Below the pieces are notes generated by a model. That model searched no databases. It saw only the letters and a program-made list of their open reading frames with translations, and was not told where the DNA came from. A DNA stretch of 64,000 nt from Cotesia glomerata (Eukaryota > Arthropoda > Insecta > Hymenoptera > Braconidae): NCBI RefSeq assembly GCF_020080835.1, contig NC_058159.1:11222001-11286000 (forward strand). Direction: 5' to 3'. This document shows positions 45,610 to 57,778 of the stretch, one piece after another. Every line of letters begins with the position of its first letter. The first letter of the stretch is position 1. A program made the translations under genes and the position numbers.

Positions 45610-47900
45610 CACGCATACTACAAGGCAACCTGAATAGGTGCACCTTGACGCAAAACCTGCTGCGCCAGCGTGTCTTTGAAGATAAAATCGATGTCTGCTT
45701 TATCTGCGAGTAATATCTAAACATCGAAGGTAAAACATGGTTCGCAGACGAAACTGGCATGGCAGAAATTTGGATTGTGAACACAAAGAACGTTACCGTC
45801 AACAACAGCGGAAGTGGAGCAGGTTTTATCTGGATTCAAACCCCCACAACCTACTTCATGAGCGTCTATCTCTCACCTAACGAAGGGATTAGTGTGTTCC
45901 GACAGAAACTGGCAAATATAGAAAATGCGGTCACTAAATTCGACGGCGAAGTCATCATAGCCAGAGACTTCAACGCTGAATCGGCTGAGTGCGGCGCTGC
46001 TTTCTCCGACACCAGAGATAACGAGGTCACTGATGTCGCGACTAGACTCGACCTTATAGTGCTGAACATCGGGAGCACCATGACCTTTAGAAGACCAGGG
46101 TACCAAGAATCCATCCTCGACATCTCGTTGGCGACTCCAAGGACTGCCAACATGATCGAAGACTGGACTGTATCCGAAGAATGCAGCGGCAGTGATCACC
46201 AGTTCGTGACATTCAACGTTGGATTGGCACCTGCTTCGGTTTCACAACGCGACCTTTCTAAGCGGAAGTGGAATGCCAAGAGGCTTGATCCAGAGGCATT
46301 GTAAGCTTCAATTGCACGGAGCTGGTCTATCCTTCAGAACAACCCAACTCCGGATACCTGCAGCGAGACGGAAAAGGCAGTGCTAAATACGATGAAGGAA
46401 ATTGCTGCCGCATGTGACGCCTCTATGCCGCGGCTTCTCTAGGCCGGCGTTCTGGTGGTCAACAGACATAGCAGAACTCCGGAAAAAATGCCACAGACTA
46501 CGTCGGCTAGCAACGAGAGCTGCGAAGCGCTCCCCCAATCAAGATCTACATTTGAGCGAGTATAAGCAGGCCAAAAAGAACCTAAACCGGGCAATCAAAG
46601 CAAGCAAAGCGAAATTGTGGCAAAAGATCTGTAACGACCTTGATAAAGATATCTGGGGTAAAGCCTACCAAATTGTCACCAAACGACTTGAAAAGGCTCC
46701 ACCAGAGGCGCCGAAGTCTCCAGCCTTAATGGACAGCATTGTAGCGGAGCTTTTCCCCAAACACCCTCCGCGGGAGAAGAAACACTACACTAAAAACAGC
46801 GAAGTAACACACTTCACAACTAAGGAACTACAAGACGCGGCCAAGTCACTCAAAACAGGAAAGGCACCCGGCCCTGATGGCATCCCAGCATCGGTAATCA
46901 AGACTGTAGCCCTGGAATACCCAGACATACTCCTGAACACCTACAACGCATGCTTGGCAACTGGCACGTTTCCCGCGGTCTGGAAGCGGCAGAGATTGGT
47001 TCTGCTAGAGAAAGGCAAAGGTGGCCCTGTAACACCCTCGTCGTTCAGACCACTTTGTATGCTGGACATTGCTGGGAAATTGCTCGAAAAGCTTATACAG
47101 GGAAGACTACGAAACAACATCGATCGTGCTGGAGGCTTTGCCGCAAACCGACATGGCTTCCGGAAAGGACGTTCAACAGTCGGCGCGATCCAGACAGTCG
47201 TAGGGACAGCGAGAGAAGCATGAACTGGTAGCCTCAAAGCTCGTAAAGTATGCATTCTCCTCACGCTAGATGTCAAAAACGCATTTAACAGCGCGAATTG
47301 GGGAGATATCCTAGACGCTCTGGAACAAATTTGACGCAAAGCCAGTGAATTTGGCACTAATCGACAACTACCTTGAAGAAAGAAAGCTAATAGCGGAAAC
47401 TACAGAAGGACCACAACAATACGCCATAACGGCTGGCGTGCCACAAGGCTCAATAATAGAGCCCGATTTATGGATCGCCGACTATGACGAGCTTCTTAAG
47501 ATTCTATTACCAAAGCAAGTAGAGCTAACGGGCTTTGCAGACGACGTCGTGGCAACGATAATAGTAGACAGCGTAAAGGAGGCCGAACTACTAGTTGGGG
47601 AAACCATTGATGCCGTCGAGACTTGGCTCGATAAACACCACCTGAAACTCGCCAAGCACAAAACCGAGATGGTCGTTCTGACTAGAAACGGTAATGATAA
47701 ACAAGAAACTATCTTTTCGCGAACATCTCAATAATACATGCCAGAAAGCCAGCAAGACGGTGTCTAGCCTAGCAAGAATTATGACCAACACCATGGGACC
47801 AAGAACAAAAAAGAGAAGAGTTTTTCTAGAAGCAGTCCACTCGGTACTACTACTACCACTCGGTAACATCTATGGGGAAAGGAGAGAGGAGGATGTTTAG
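45606..47900 (+). pseudogene. R1-clade ORF2 (endonuclease + RT), copy D
   Basis: The frame begins MTRILQGNLNRCTL and soon meets TAA near 45714. The endonuclease shows IIARDFNAES, where the usual GDFN glycine is replaced by Arg, and SGSDHQFV. The RT shows GKAPGPDGIPASV, SSFRPLCMLDIAGK, HGFRKGRSTVGA, LTLDVKNAFNSANW, AGVPQGSI and GFADDVVATI. Frames change near 46300-46440, 47224 and 47340. The sequence after AVHSVLLL jumps to the 3' end, removing the C-terminal domain. Confidence 0.85.
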
Positions 47901-48032
47901 TCGGTATTGTTGCAAAATAATATTGACTTCTGAGTCCGACATACCCAGGCACCAACACCTAGTCCTGGCACCAACACCAAGTCCTGGCATACGTAAATGT
48001 ATTTTACCTCCTCTATAAAAAAAAAAAAAAAA

Positions 48033-50186
48033 GAAACACACACACACATACATACATAGATATACAGACACCATCGCGGGAATAGTCAGGAAAGCTTCTT
48101 AGGACCGCAAAACATCGAGATTCGATGGAAACTCGATTTTCATAAAACGGGGTGAAAACAATAACTTCCCGATTTTTGAAAATCTTCGATTTTCTTGTTG
48201 GGAAGTTGAAAAATTTGGTGAATTTTCAAACAACTATAACTTTTAAATGCCTCGTTCGATTTTCTTATTTAAGAAAGCATTCAACGCAGTTTTTTAAGCA
48301 AAAAAAATTAGGAAAACGGTTGACTTTGAAGGCCATCCCTGCAACTTCCCGCCAATTCTATACCTAAACGCTTGAAATTGCACTTATGACGTTTTTGAGC
48401 TCGTCGAGCTCATAAATACAATTTGTGTATTATTTTGAGCTCTCCGAATTACTTCGAAATTCTTGGCTCGATCGATTAAAACTTGAAGATACTTCAAGTC
48501 CCGCTAACCGCGTAAAAATCGGTTCATTCATTCAAAAGTTATTGCCGTTTGTAAATTTAAAAAATTGTGTTTTATTAAACTGCTATTAGAGTTTTGAGCT
48601 CGAAGAACAAGTACTGGTTGTTGCTGATTTTTCTGAAAATTATCCGTTTATACTTCAAAATAGCATTCAAGGAGTATATTAGAATAATACACAGGCAACA
48701 ATTCATCCAGGTTCTTTTGCCCATTTACAAAGTTCTTCGGGTGTCTGAATTTGGTCATCAGTCGTTAGATGAAGGTTGGCTTGACTGGCATTTTGACTTC
48801 CTAAAAAACTCTTGGACTCTTCAGCAGCTTTCAGTAAAGAGTGGCCATTGTTTTCATCAGAAATAGATAAAATATCATCTTGTTGTACTTTTTCTTTCAC
48901 CTTTTTTATTATGTATGTTGATGCGCCAAAAATATTTACAATTTTTTCTGTTGACCATCTTGATGGTAATACAGATAATATTCGCATTCTTTTAATATTG
49001 AAAATAACAAAATTAAATAATTATTTAACTTAACATCATCCGAAGTTTAAAAAAAAAAAAATTAGGAAAACGGTTGACCCTGAGGGCCATCCTTGCAACT
49101 TCTCGCTACTTTCGTAATTAAGCACTCAAAATTGTACTTATTACGTTTTTGAGCTCTTTGAGCTCAAAAATAAAATTTTCGTGTAGTTTTGAGCTCTCCG
49201 AGCTCAAAAGTCTGATAGAAGTGTAATAAAACACTATTTTTTGAATTTTCAAACCGCAATAACTTTTGAATGAATGTACCAATTTTTACGTGGTTGGCGG
49301 CATTCGACGCAGTTTTTTAAATTCTATGATATATTTTTAAATTTAAAATAATCAGACCGAAAATTTCAGTGTAATTCGAAAATAAACACTTTTTTTCGAT
49401 TTCTATCGTCAACGATAACTCACAATCGAATCAACCGATTTTGACCGGCTTGGTGGCGATCGACGTGGTTTTTCGATGTTAAGAGCTGATTAGTTTTTGG
49501 AATTGATCAGTCAACCCGTTTGAAAATTATTAAAAAAAAATTAGGAAAACGGTTGACCCTGAAGGCCATCCCTGCAACTTCCCGCTACTTTCATAATTAA
49601 GCACTCAAAATTGCACTTATTACGTTTTTAAGCTCTTCGAGCTCAAAAATATAATTTTCGTGTAGTTTTGAGCTCTCTGAGCTCAAAAGTCTGATAGAAG
49701 TTTAATAAATTACTATTTTTTGAATTTTCAAACCGCAATAACTTTTGAATGAATGTACCAATTTTTACGTGGTTGGCGGCATTCGACGCAGTTTTTTAAA
49801 TTCTATGATACATTTTTAAACTTAAAATGATCAGACCGATAATTTCAGTGTAATTCGAAAAAAACACTTTTTTTTCGATTTCTTCCGTCAACGATAACTC
49901 ACGAACGAATCAACCGATTTTGACCGGCGATGTGGTTTTTTGACGTTAAGAGATGATTATTTTTTGGAATTGATCGGTCAAGCCGTTTGAAAGTTATTCA
50001 AAAAAACCACATTTGAAAAAAATTTTTTTCGCAGTTTTTTAAAGATTTCTCAAAATCTATCGGTCCGAATCGGTCCAACTTGTATTCAAAATCTAGGTTT
50101 AGTCAAACCCTTTCGAATGGCATCACCTGCGATCAAATCTATCAAGCGGTTCAATAGTTATGAGAGGTTTACATACACACACACAC
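48033..50186 (-). repeat. Composite of dispersed-repeat fragments
   Basis: It starts with (AC)n and the repeat's CAGACACC/AACTTCCCG end (48036-48208). Three further inverted pieces begin TTAGGAAAACGGTTGAC at 48309, 49063 and 49540, each followed by GAGCTC motifs. The last piece runs to the (AC)n tract at 50170-50186, where copy C is inserted. A foreign gene fragment block lies at 48594-48990. Confidence 0.75.
48594..48990. pseudogene. Two opposed gene fragments of uncharacterised arthropod families
   Basis: The plus strand near 48602-48715 reads QVLVVADFSENYPFILQ and NNTQATIHP with one stop. The minus strand 48987-48703 reads LPSRWSTEKIVNIFGAS, KVKEKVQQDDILS and EELCKWAKEPG. Both look like parts of uncharacterised arthropod proteins. 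Opposite orientation in 400 bp means a rearranged remnant. Function unknown. Confidence 0.4.
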
Positions 50187-50758
50187 CCGTCGGAAGAAGC
50201 CAAACTCCCACCGGGCGCGTCCCCAGGTAGCGTATAGGAGGGGTCCTAACCGGTCGTAAGATCGGTGGATTGGGGCGAAATAAAATAGCCTTCGCGGACC
50301 AAATCAGGCATCGGAGCTGAAGAGTAACAGCCACCGTCCGTGTATCCTTGTGGGTCGGAGAAAGCTCGCTGTTCTTCGGAGCAGAGGGTAAGAGCGAAAT
50401 AAAATAGCTCTCGCGGTAAAAAACGAAAACCCCCCTTTCGGCAGGAAGGGTTGGTCACACCATCTGACCTAGGGTCACGTACGCAAGCGGATACGGTGAC
50501 GCTGCTCGAAAGAGATGTGCAAAATGATCCTTATAGCGCGGTGTACGTGGTAACTCCCGGCATCTACGTGCCGCACCCACGGGAGCAAGAGAAAGCCGAT
50601 GAAGGAAGCAGGTGCAGGGTCGAAGCGGTTGAGATTTCCCGCTTCAATGACCGAAAGCTCTTATAGTAATGGAGGTAGCTGTAAGAGTGATCACCCCTCC
50701 ACTTCCAGAGGCATCGCGTTCGAAGACGACCTTTTGCTTTAGAGTATCACTCAAAATC

Positions 50759-52119
50759 ATGGAAGAAACGAAAAAACAAGAAAAGGACAGGAGTATTAGT
50801 GGGCCTCACGCTCAAGAAGCAGCGATTACAGTAAGCGCTGAGATGAAGCGGACGCAAGCGCTGGAACGCCTCGAAAAGCTGACCAGCGAACTGCATGAGT
50901 TTGTCCAATCAAAGGTCAATATCCATAAAGAGATAAAGGCCAAGGCAACCGGGGTAGTTAACGCCCTTCGAAGGTTTAAAAAACTGGACGAAGAATGGCA
51001 GTCACCTCGACGACTCACTCCTCGTCTTACGCCGGAGAAGAGCAGTCAACTTACTGTGGAGATCGAAGAATCAATGGACACCGGAGGCGATGGTGACGGT
51101 GAATCTGATGCTAAAGACGAAGGTCATACTTCCAACAAGTCTAACAAGAGGAAGGACCGAAACTCCCCAGATGGAATAGATGGGCGATTGACGAAGAGAA
51201 AGGACTTGAAACCAAGTCCTCCGAAAAACGTGATGAAGCAGAACGCCGAAAAAAAAGACGCGACTGATTGGAAAGATGTCCACACAAGGAAAGAGAAACG
51301 GAGGCTAGCCAAAGAACAGCTCCCAAAGGAGCCTCCAAAGAAGCCCAGGCCGGAGCCTAAGCGCAAAAAACCGCTCAAATGGATCAGACCCGACGCACTG
51401 ATCATCCGCCCGGCCGAGAAAGCAAAGTACGCCGAGATTTTGCGTCACATAAAGAAAGACGTCCCTGATGAGCAGGTTCGCACAACGGTGGACAAGATCA
51501 ACAAGACCAGAAGCGGGGACTTGCTGATTACGATTTCGCAGAAGAGCGTGGACAAAGGTCAAGGCCTGCAACAGACCATCGCAAACATTCTTAAGGAGGA
51601 GGCCGAAGTGATCTGCAAAGGGCCACAAGAGACATCGAGATCCGAGACCTAGATGACACCACAACAAAGGAGGATATTCAGGCTGCCCTGCATACGGTAA
51701 CCAAGGAGCTCTGCGAAATACTACCAGAGACAATCAAGATCCGCAAAGCCTACAGAGGTACCCAAACCGCTGTCGTGACACTACCGGCTGCAGCAGCTCA
51801 GAAGATATTAGAAGGAAGCGGTAAAATCCGAATTGGCTGGGTCAACTGCCGAATTAGAGCCACGAGGAAACCTACCCAATGTTACAAATGCTGGCATTTC
51901 GGGCACCACAGATCCCAGTGCAGAAGCAAGACAGATCGATCCAAGCTATGCATCAGATGAGGCCAAGAAGGACACAAGATTGTGGACTGTAAAAACCCAG
52001 CGAAGTGTGTATTATGCGCGGAAAATAAGAGCGCAAAGAACGCTGCCCATCACGACGGCACATACAGGTGCCCGGTATACAAAGAGGCACTCCAGAGAAT
52101 GACAAGCAAGCAAACATGA
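50759..52119 (+). pseudogene. R1-clade ORF1, copy C
   Basis: The start at 50759 (MEETKKQEKDRSIS) is chosen because the following HAQEAAI...KRTQALERLEKLTSEL aligns with copies A and B; an upstream in-frame ATG at 50669 is possible. Charged linker, then RPDALIIRPAEKAKY, then the zinc knuckles CYKCWHFGHHRSQC and CIR*GQEGHKIVDC. A one-base deletion near 51634 shifts frame (expected ETIEIRDLDD). A TGC-to-TGA change at 51957 removes a zinc-binding cysteine. The terminal TGA overlaps the ORF2 ATG (52116-52119). Confidence 0.87.
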
Positions 52120-55098
52120 GGATATTACAGCTTAACCTCAATCACTGTGAGGCCGCGCATGACCAGCTCGTGCAGACCGTGTGTGAATTAGAGCTTGATT
52201 TAGTAATAATAGCAGAGCCATACAGATACCTGAATAACCAACCTTGGGAAACTGACAGCACCACCAAGGCTGTCATCTGGTCCTGTGGCAAACTCCCCTT
52301 TCAGAGCATAGTGAGCAATGATAGCATCGGCTTTGTAGCAGCGTCTATTAACGACATCCGTTTTTATAGTTGCTATGCACCACCTTGGCTTTTCCATTGC
52401 CGACTTTACTGACTTCCTGGATCGACTGACCGAAGACGCAAAGCAATACTACCCAGTAGCTATAACAGGGGACTTCAATTCCTGGGCGGTAGACTGGGGC
52501 AGCAAGCAGACTAATGCGCGAGGCAAGGCACTATGTGAAGCAATGGCCTCACTGGACGTGGTCCTTCTCAACATCGGTGAGACACCAACATATACCAAGG
52601 GAGAGGCTAGTTCGATAATAGACCTCACATTCGTCAGCAGCAGCTTATTGAAAGGAAACTATTCTTGGGAAGTCTTAAACACCGACACCGCCAGCGACCA
52701 CAGTGCAATACTTTGGGAAATATCGGCTGGCCGGAGCCCTCAAAGAGCAACTAGACAAACTAATGCAGCTGGATGGAAAGTGAAAGACTTTGACTCGGAA
52801 GCTTTGGTAGTAGCCTTAGACATTGACTCGACCATCATCACAGGAAATGCTGTAGAGAAGACGAAGGACTTAATGACGAGAATTGCCCAGGCGTGCGACA
52901 CCTGCATGCCCCGTAAGCGTGGCATCAATAAAAGACCATCGGTGCACTGGTGGAATGATCAGATTAACGCCCTTCGCACAGCCTGTCACAAAAAGAGAAG
53001 ATTATCACAGCGTGGCCACCGACGACCTAACTCTGCGGAGCTGGTCGCAGAATACAAAAAGGCCCATCGAGAACTAAACAAGGCCATCAAAGATAGCAAA
53101 AGACGCTGTTGGAAGGAACTCGTCGATGAGGTAGAAAAGGACTCATGGGGCAGACCGTATAGGGTGGTCATGACCCACCTGAAGCGCCGGCCAATGCCAT
53201 CACCTACGTGTCCACAGCTCCTGGAAAGAATAGTTTCTACGCTGTTTCCTCGACAAAGTAAGTTCGGCTATTCTTCATTGCCAGTAAATCGAGAAGACAT
53301 TCCACCTGTCACAGAAGAGGAACTGATGGAGGCGTGCAATCGAGTAGGGAATAATAAGGCGCTGGGATTGGATGGAATCCCGAATGTTGCATTAAAAACA
53401 GCTATTAAAGCAGCGCCAAATCTATTCTTAGATACCTACGATTCGTGCCTCAAAGAAGGGATTTTTCCTAGAAGATGGAAACAGCAAAGACTTGTACTTC
53501 TCCCTAAAGGGAAGAAGCCACCGGACGAGCCATCATTCTACCGACCACTCTGCATGCTGGATACAGCGGGTAAGATATTAGAGCGTATAATGCACCAACG
53601 AATAGAAGCAGTCGTCGATCCACTCCTAGCAGAAGGCCAGTATGGTTTCCGGAAAGAACGATCAACGCTGGATGCGATCAACCTGGTGGTCGATACAGCT
53701 AAGGAGGCAATCGCTGGAAAGAGATGGGAACGTGGCAGAAAGAAGTATCGTTTAGTGGCTGCCTTGTACATCAAAAATGCCTTCAATTACGCTAACTGGG
53801 ACTGCATCATGCGAGCTCTCGAAGATAAAGAAGTGCCAGGATACCTGCGCAGAATGGTATTAAACTACTTTACAGACAGAGTCCTCAAATATGACACGAA
53901 AAACGGTCCAAGGGAGTACGAAATAACCGGAGGGGTGCCACAGGGCTCGGTTTTGGGTCCTTTGCTGTGGAACATCATGTATGAAGATCTCCTGAGAGTT
54001 GCATTACCATCAGAGGTGAAACTTGTTGCATATGGCGATGATGTAGCGGTAGTGATTGTCGCGAAACACTTGGAAGAGATCAATCTGGCTTTCGATATCA
54101 CATTTAGCCGGATTAACCTATGGATGGAGATGATGAAGTTGGAGTTAGCCAAGCACAAAACTGAAGCTGTGCTTATCACCAGCAGAAAGATCGTAGAAAA
54201 CATCAAGCTGAATTTCGGCGAGCAGGAGATCGCATCGCAACCATTTATCCGATATCTGGGGGTGACGCTGAATGCCCGACTGAACTTTAAGCAACAGGTC
54301 GAACACGTAAGTGCTAAAGCATCAGCAGTGGTAACTAGCCTATCAAGACTGATGCCGAATGTTGGAGGCCCGAAGCAGAGCAGGAGACTATTGCTGTCGT
54401 CAGTAGTCACATCAGTGCTCACATATGGAATATCCGTTTGGGCAGACGCGCTGGAGACCCAAGAATCATGGAGGAAAGCCGGACCGGTCTACCGATTAAG
54501 TGCACTGAGAGTTGTAAGCGCCTTCCGCACAATATCCGAGGAGGCAGTGTGCGTCATTTCTGGAACTCTGCCTCTTAGAGTCCTAGCTGACGAAAGACGG
54601 AACCTATACCACCGAAAGAAGTCATCTACACTGAGCGCTGAAGAACTGAGAACTGAAGAGCGACAACATAGTATAGCAAGATGGCAACAACTATGGGATG
54701 CTGCGGAGAAGGGAAGATGGACTCATCGACTTATACCAAGGATTGACGTTTGGCTTAACCGGAATCACGGCGAGGCCAACTACTATCTGACCTAGATGTT
54801 GTCAGGACACGGCTGTTTCCGGGAGTACCTTCATCGCTTTAAGCACGATAATTCCCCAGAGTGTCCGTCTTGCCCAAGAGTTGCTGAAAATGCGGAGCAC
54901 GTTTTCTTTGAGTGCCCTCGTTTTAACCCACAGCGTGATGAGTTAGAGAAGATCCTGAACAAGAAAATCACACCAGAGTCAATAGTAGAAGAAATGCTGT
55001 CATCCGAAGCTGCCTGGAACGCCACAAGCACGTTTACCACCGAAGTGCTTACAGAGCTGCGTTTCATTGAAAGAAAAAGGGCAAATGACAGAAACTAG
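52116..55098 (+). pseudogene. R1-clade ORF2 (endonuclease + RT), copy C
   Basis: MRILQLNLNHCEAAHD begins an EEP endonuclease with IIAEPYRYL, TGDFNSWAVDWGSK and ASDHSAILWEI. The RT follows with NNKALGLDGIPN, SFYRPLCMLDTAGK, YGFRKERSTLDA, GGVPQGSVLGPLLW and AYGDDVAVVI (the family's second RT-box residue is Ala in copy B, Gly here). The C-terminus has CPSCPRVAENAEHVFFEC, a CCHC motif typical of this clade. Disruptions: one-base insertion near 52388 and CAG-to-TAG at 54793 (Q in copy B). Otherwise 800 codons are open (52375-54795). Confidence 0.9.
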
Positions 55099-55359
55099 AA
55101 GGAAGGAAAAATAACACCTTAGCCACCAGAAGGAATAGCAGTAGCTAGATCCTCCCCTCACAAAGTAATGCCTGACGGCGGTTTCCATGAGGGATTAGAG
55201 GAAAGAAGAAAAGGGGTTTAGGGTTTAGTGGGTAGGGGCGTTAGCGTCGAGTTTTAGTATGACGCTGCGTCAAGTCGCCACATATCCAGGCCAAACAGCT
55301 ATGCCTGGAATCCGTAAAAGAGATTCCCCCCCCCCTAAGTTAAAAAAAAAAAAAAAAAA

Positions 55360-55886
<527 letters not shown>

Positions 55887-56424
55887 GGGGCAGAAGAGAT
55901 ACTGCTACCGGGCGCGTCTCCCCGAGCGGATGGGAGAACGCTCGCTGTCCTTGGATGACACTTAATCTCTTAGTTGATGAGGTACAGCGGGTAGGAGCCA
56001 AGCAAAATAACCAAACAAAATACGCTCCCGTGGACAAAACTCCCCTTTAATGGGTTGGTCGCACTAACTGACCTAACAAGACGATCGTTCTCTGCTGTGA
56101 CCCACTGGGAGTGACCGGAACCTGTATCGTAGTTTCCGACGATGCAGGCCACGGCTGATGTGAGCTTGCTCTACCGAGGTGTAAGTTGCAGCAGTGGATC
56201 AGGAGCCAGCCACTTCGGGCCTTGATCAGGAAGTACGCAGTGAGTGTTAGAGGTCGGAATCTTCACCGCTCCGAGCGAGTCTGGTCCGTCCGTGTATTCC
56301 GGGACTGGCTAAGTGTCGGCTAGGCCTCAGGGAACTGGGGTAGGAGTACTATCTCCGAGGTACACCCGTTCCTAGTTATGACAACCCGCTCCACTCCGTA
56401 CGATGCGCTGGTAAATCAAAAAGT

Positions 56425-57778
56425 ATGAGTAATTCACAGGAAACAAACAAGAATGAAAACGGGCTTCATGCCCAACAAGCAGCGATTGAAGCGGGCGCTG
56501 AAATGAGGAGAGCGCAAGCGCTGGAACGCCTGGAGGAGCTGACTAATGAGTTAAATAATCTCGTTCAGTCAAAAGTCAATATCCACAAGGAGATCAAGAC
56601 CAAGGCGACTAGTGTAACTAACGCCCTTCGAAGGTTCAAAAAACTGGATGAAGAATGGCGATTAGCATCGCGACGCACTCCCCGTGCTACACCGGGGCAA
56701 ACCAACGAAGTTGTAGTTGTGACTGACGAAGCAATGGATACCGGAGCCGAAGGTGACGGTGAATCGGTCATCGAAGACAAACGAGAAACTGTCACGAAGA
56801 CTGGAAAAAGGAAAGATCGATCCGCCCCAGACCCAACGTGCAGCCAAGTCACCAAGAAGAAGGACCTGAGACAAAGCCCTCCACAAAGAGCGACAATGCA
56901 AAGGGACGAACGGACAAAAGCGATTGCTTGGCAGAAAGTCCAGTCCAAGAAAGAACAAAGAAGGCAAAGGAAAGAACAGCTCCCAAAGCAATTTCCCGAG
57001 GAGCCCCGTCCTGAACCTAAACGGAAGAAATCGCGAAAGTGGATCAGGCCAGACGCACTGATCATCCGCCCAGCTGAGCCGGCGAAGTACGCTGAGATTT
57101 TGCGTAAAATAAAAATGATGTCCCTGACGAGCAGGTCCGTACTACGGTGGATAAGATCCATAAAACTAGGGCCGGAAACATGCTGATTACGCTCTCTAGG
57201 AAGAGCTCCGATAAAGGCCAAGCTTTACAGAAAACCATCGAGGGCATCCTACAAGAAGAGGCCAAAGTGATCTGCAAAGGTCCACAGGAAGACGTCGAAA
57301 TCCGAGACCTTGATGACACTACAACCAGGGAAGACATTCAAGCCGCCTTGCAGATGGCAACCGGAGAATCCTGCGAGGTATCGCTAGAGGCAATTAAGAT
57401 CCGAAAGGCCTACAGAGGTACCCAGACTGCCGTAGTGACTCTACCAGCAGCTGCAGCGCGGAAGATATTGGAAGGAAGCGGTAAAATCCGTATCGGCTGG
57501 GTAAACTGCCGAATTAGAGCCACGAGAAGACCAACCCAATGCTTCAAGTGCTGGCACTTCGGGCATCATGGATTTCAGTGCAAAAGTAGCGTAGACCGAT
57601 CTAAGCTTTGCATCAGGTGCGGACAAGAGGGGCACAAGATCGCTGGTTGTAGAATCCAGCCAAATGTGCATTATGCGCTGAAAACCAAAGCGCAGAGAAC
57701 TCTGCCCACTACGCCGGCAACCACAAATGCCCGGTATTCCAAGAGGCGCTTCAGAGGTTAATAAACAAAAGAACATGA
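56425..57778 (+). pseudogene. R1-clade ORF1, copy B
   Basis: The ATG at 56425 (MSNSQETNKNENGLHAQ) matches copy A. Coiled-coil-like MRRAQALERLEELTNEL, acidic/basic linker, RPDALIIRPAEPAKY, then zinc knuckles CFKCWHFGHHGFQC and CIRCGQEGHKIAGC. Frameshifts occur near 57110 (KIKMMSL; expected VPDEQVR) and near 57650 (one base missing before PAKCALC). The end overlaps ORF2 as ATGA (57775-57778). Confidence 0.87.

Larger units (their letters stand above)
44219..48032 (+). mobile_element. R1-clade non-LTR element, copy D (second family)
   Basis: ORF1 and ORF2 of a family distinct from A/B/C but shared with copy E. The 3' end is poly(A) followed by (CA)n and then ATACATACATAG, the dispersed repeat's flank, so it too is joined to an AC microsatellite. 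The 5' end is unclear: E-like sequence starts only at about 44237. The C-terminal third of ORF2 is deleted near 47860. Confidence 0.85.
50187..55359 (+). mobile_element. R1-clade non-LTR element, copy C (near full length)
   Basis: A ~570-bp 5' UTR, ORF1, ORF2 and a ~240-bp 3' UTR ending in poly(A). Both ends abut (AC)n: upstream ACACACACACCC, downstream a 110-bp (AC)n tract. Outside lie the two halves of one dispersed-repeat copy (49540-50186 and 55473-55626), so the insertion lies inside that repeat's microsatellite. Only four disabling changes were seen, the fewest of the family. Confidence 0.92.
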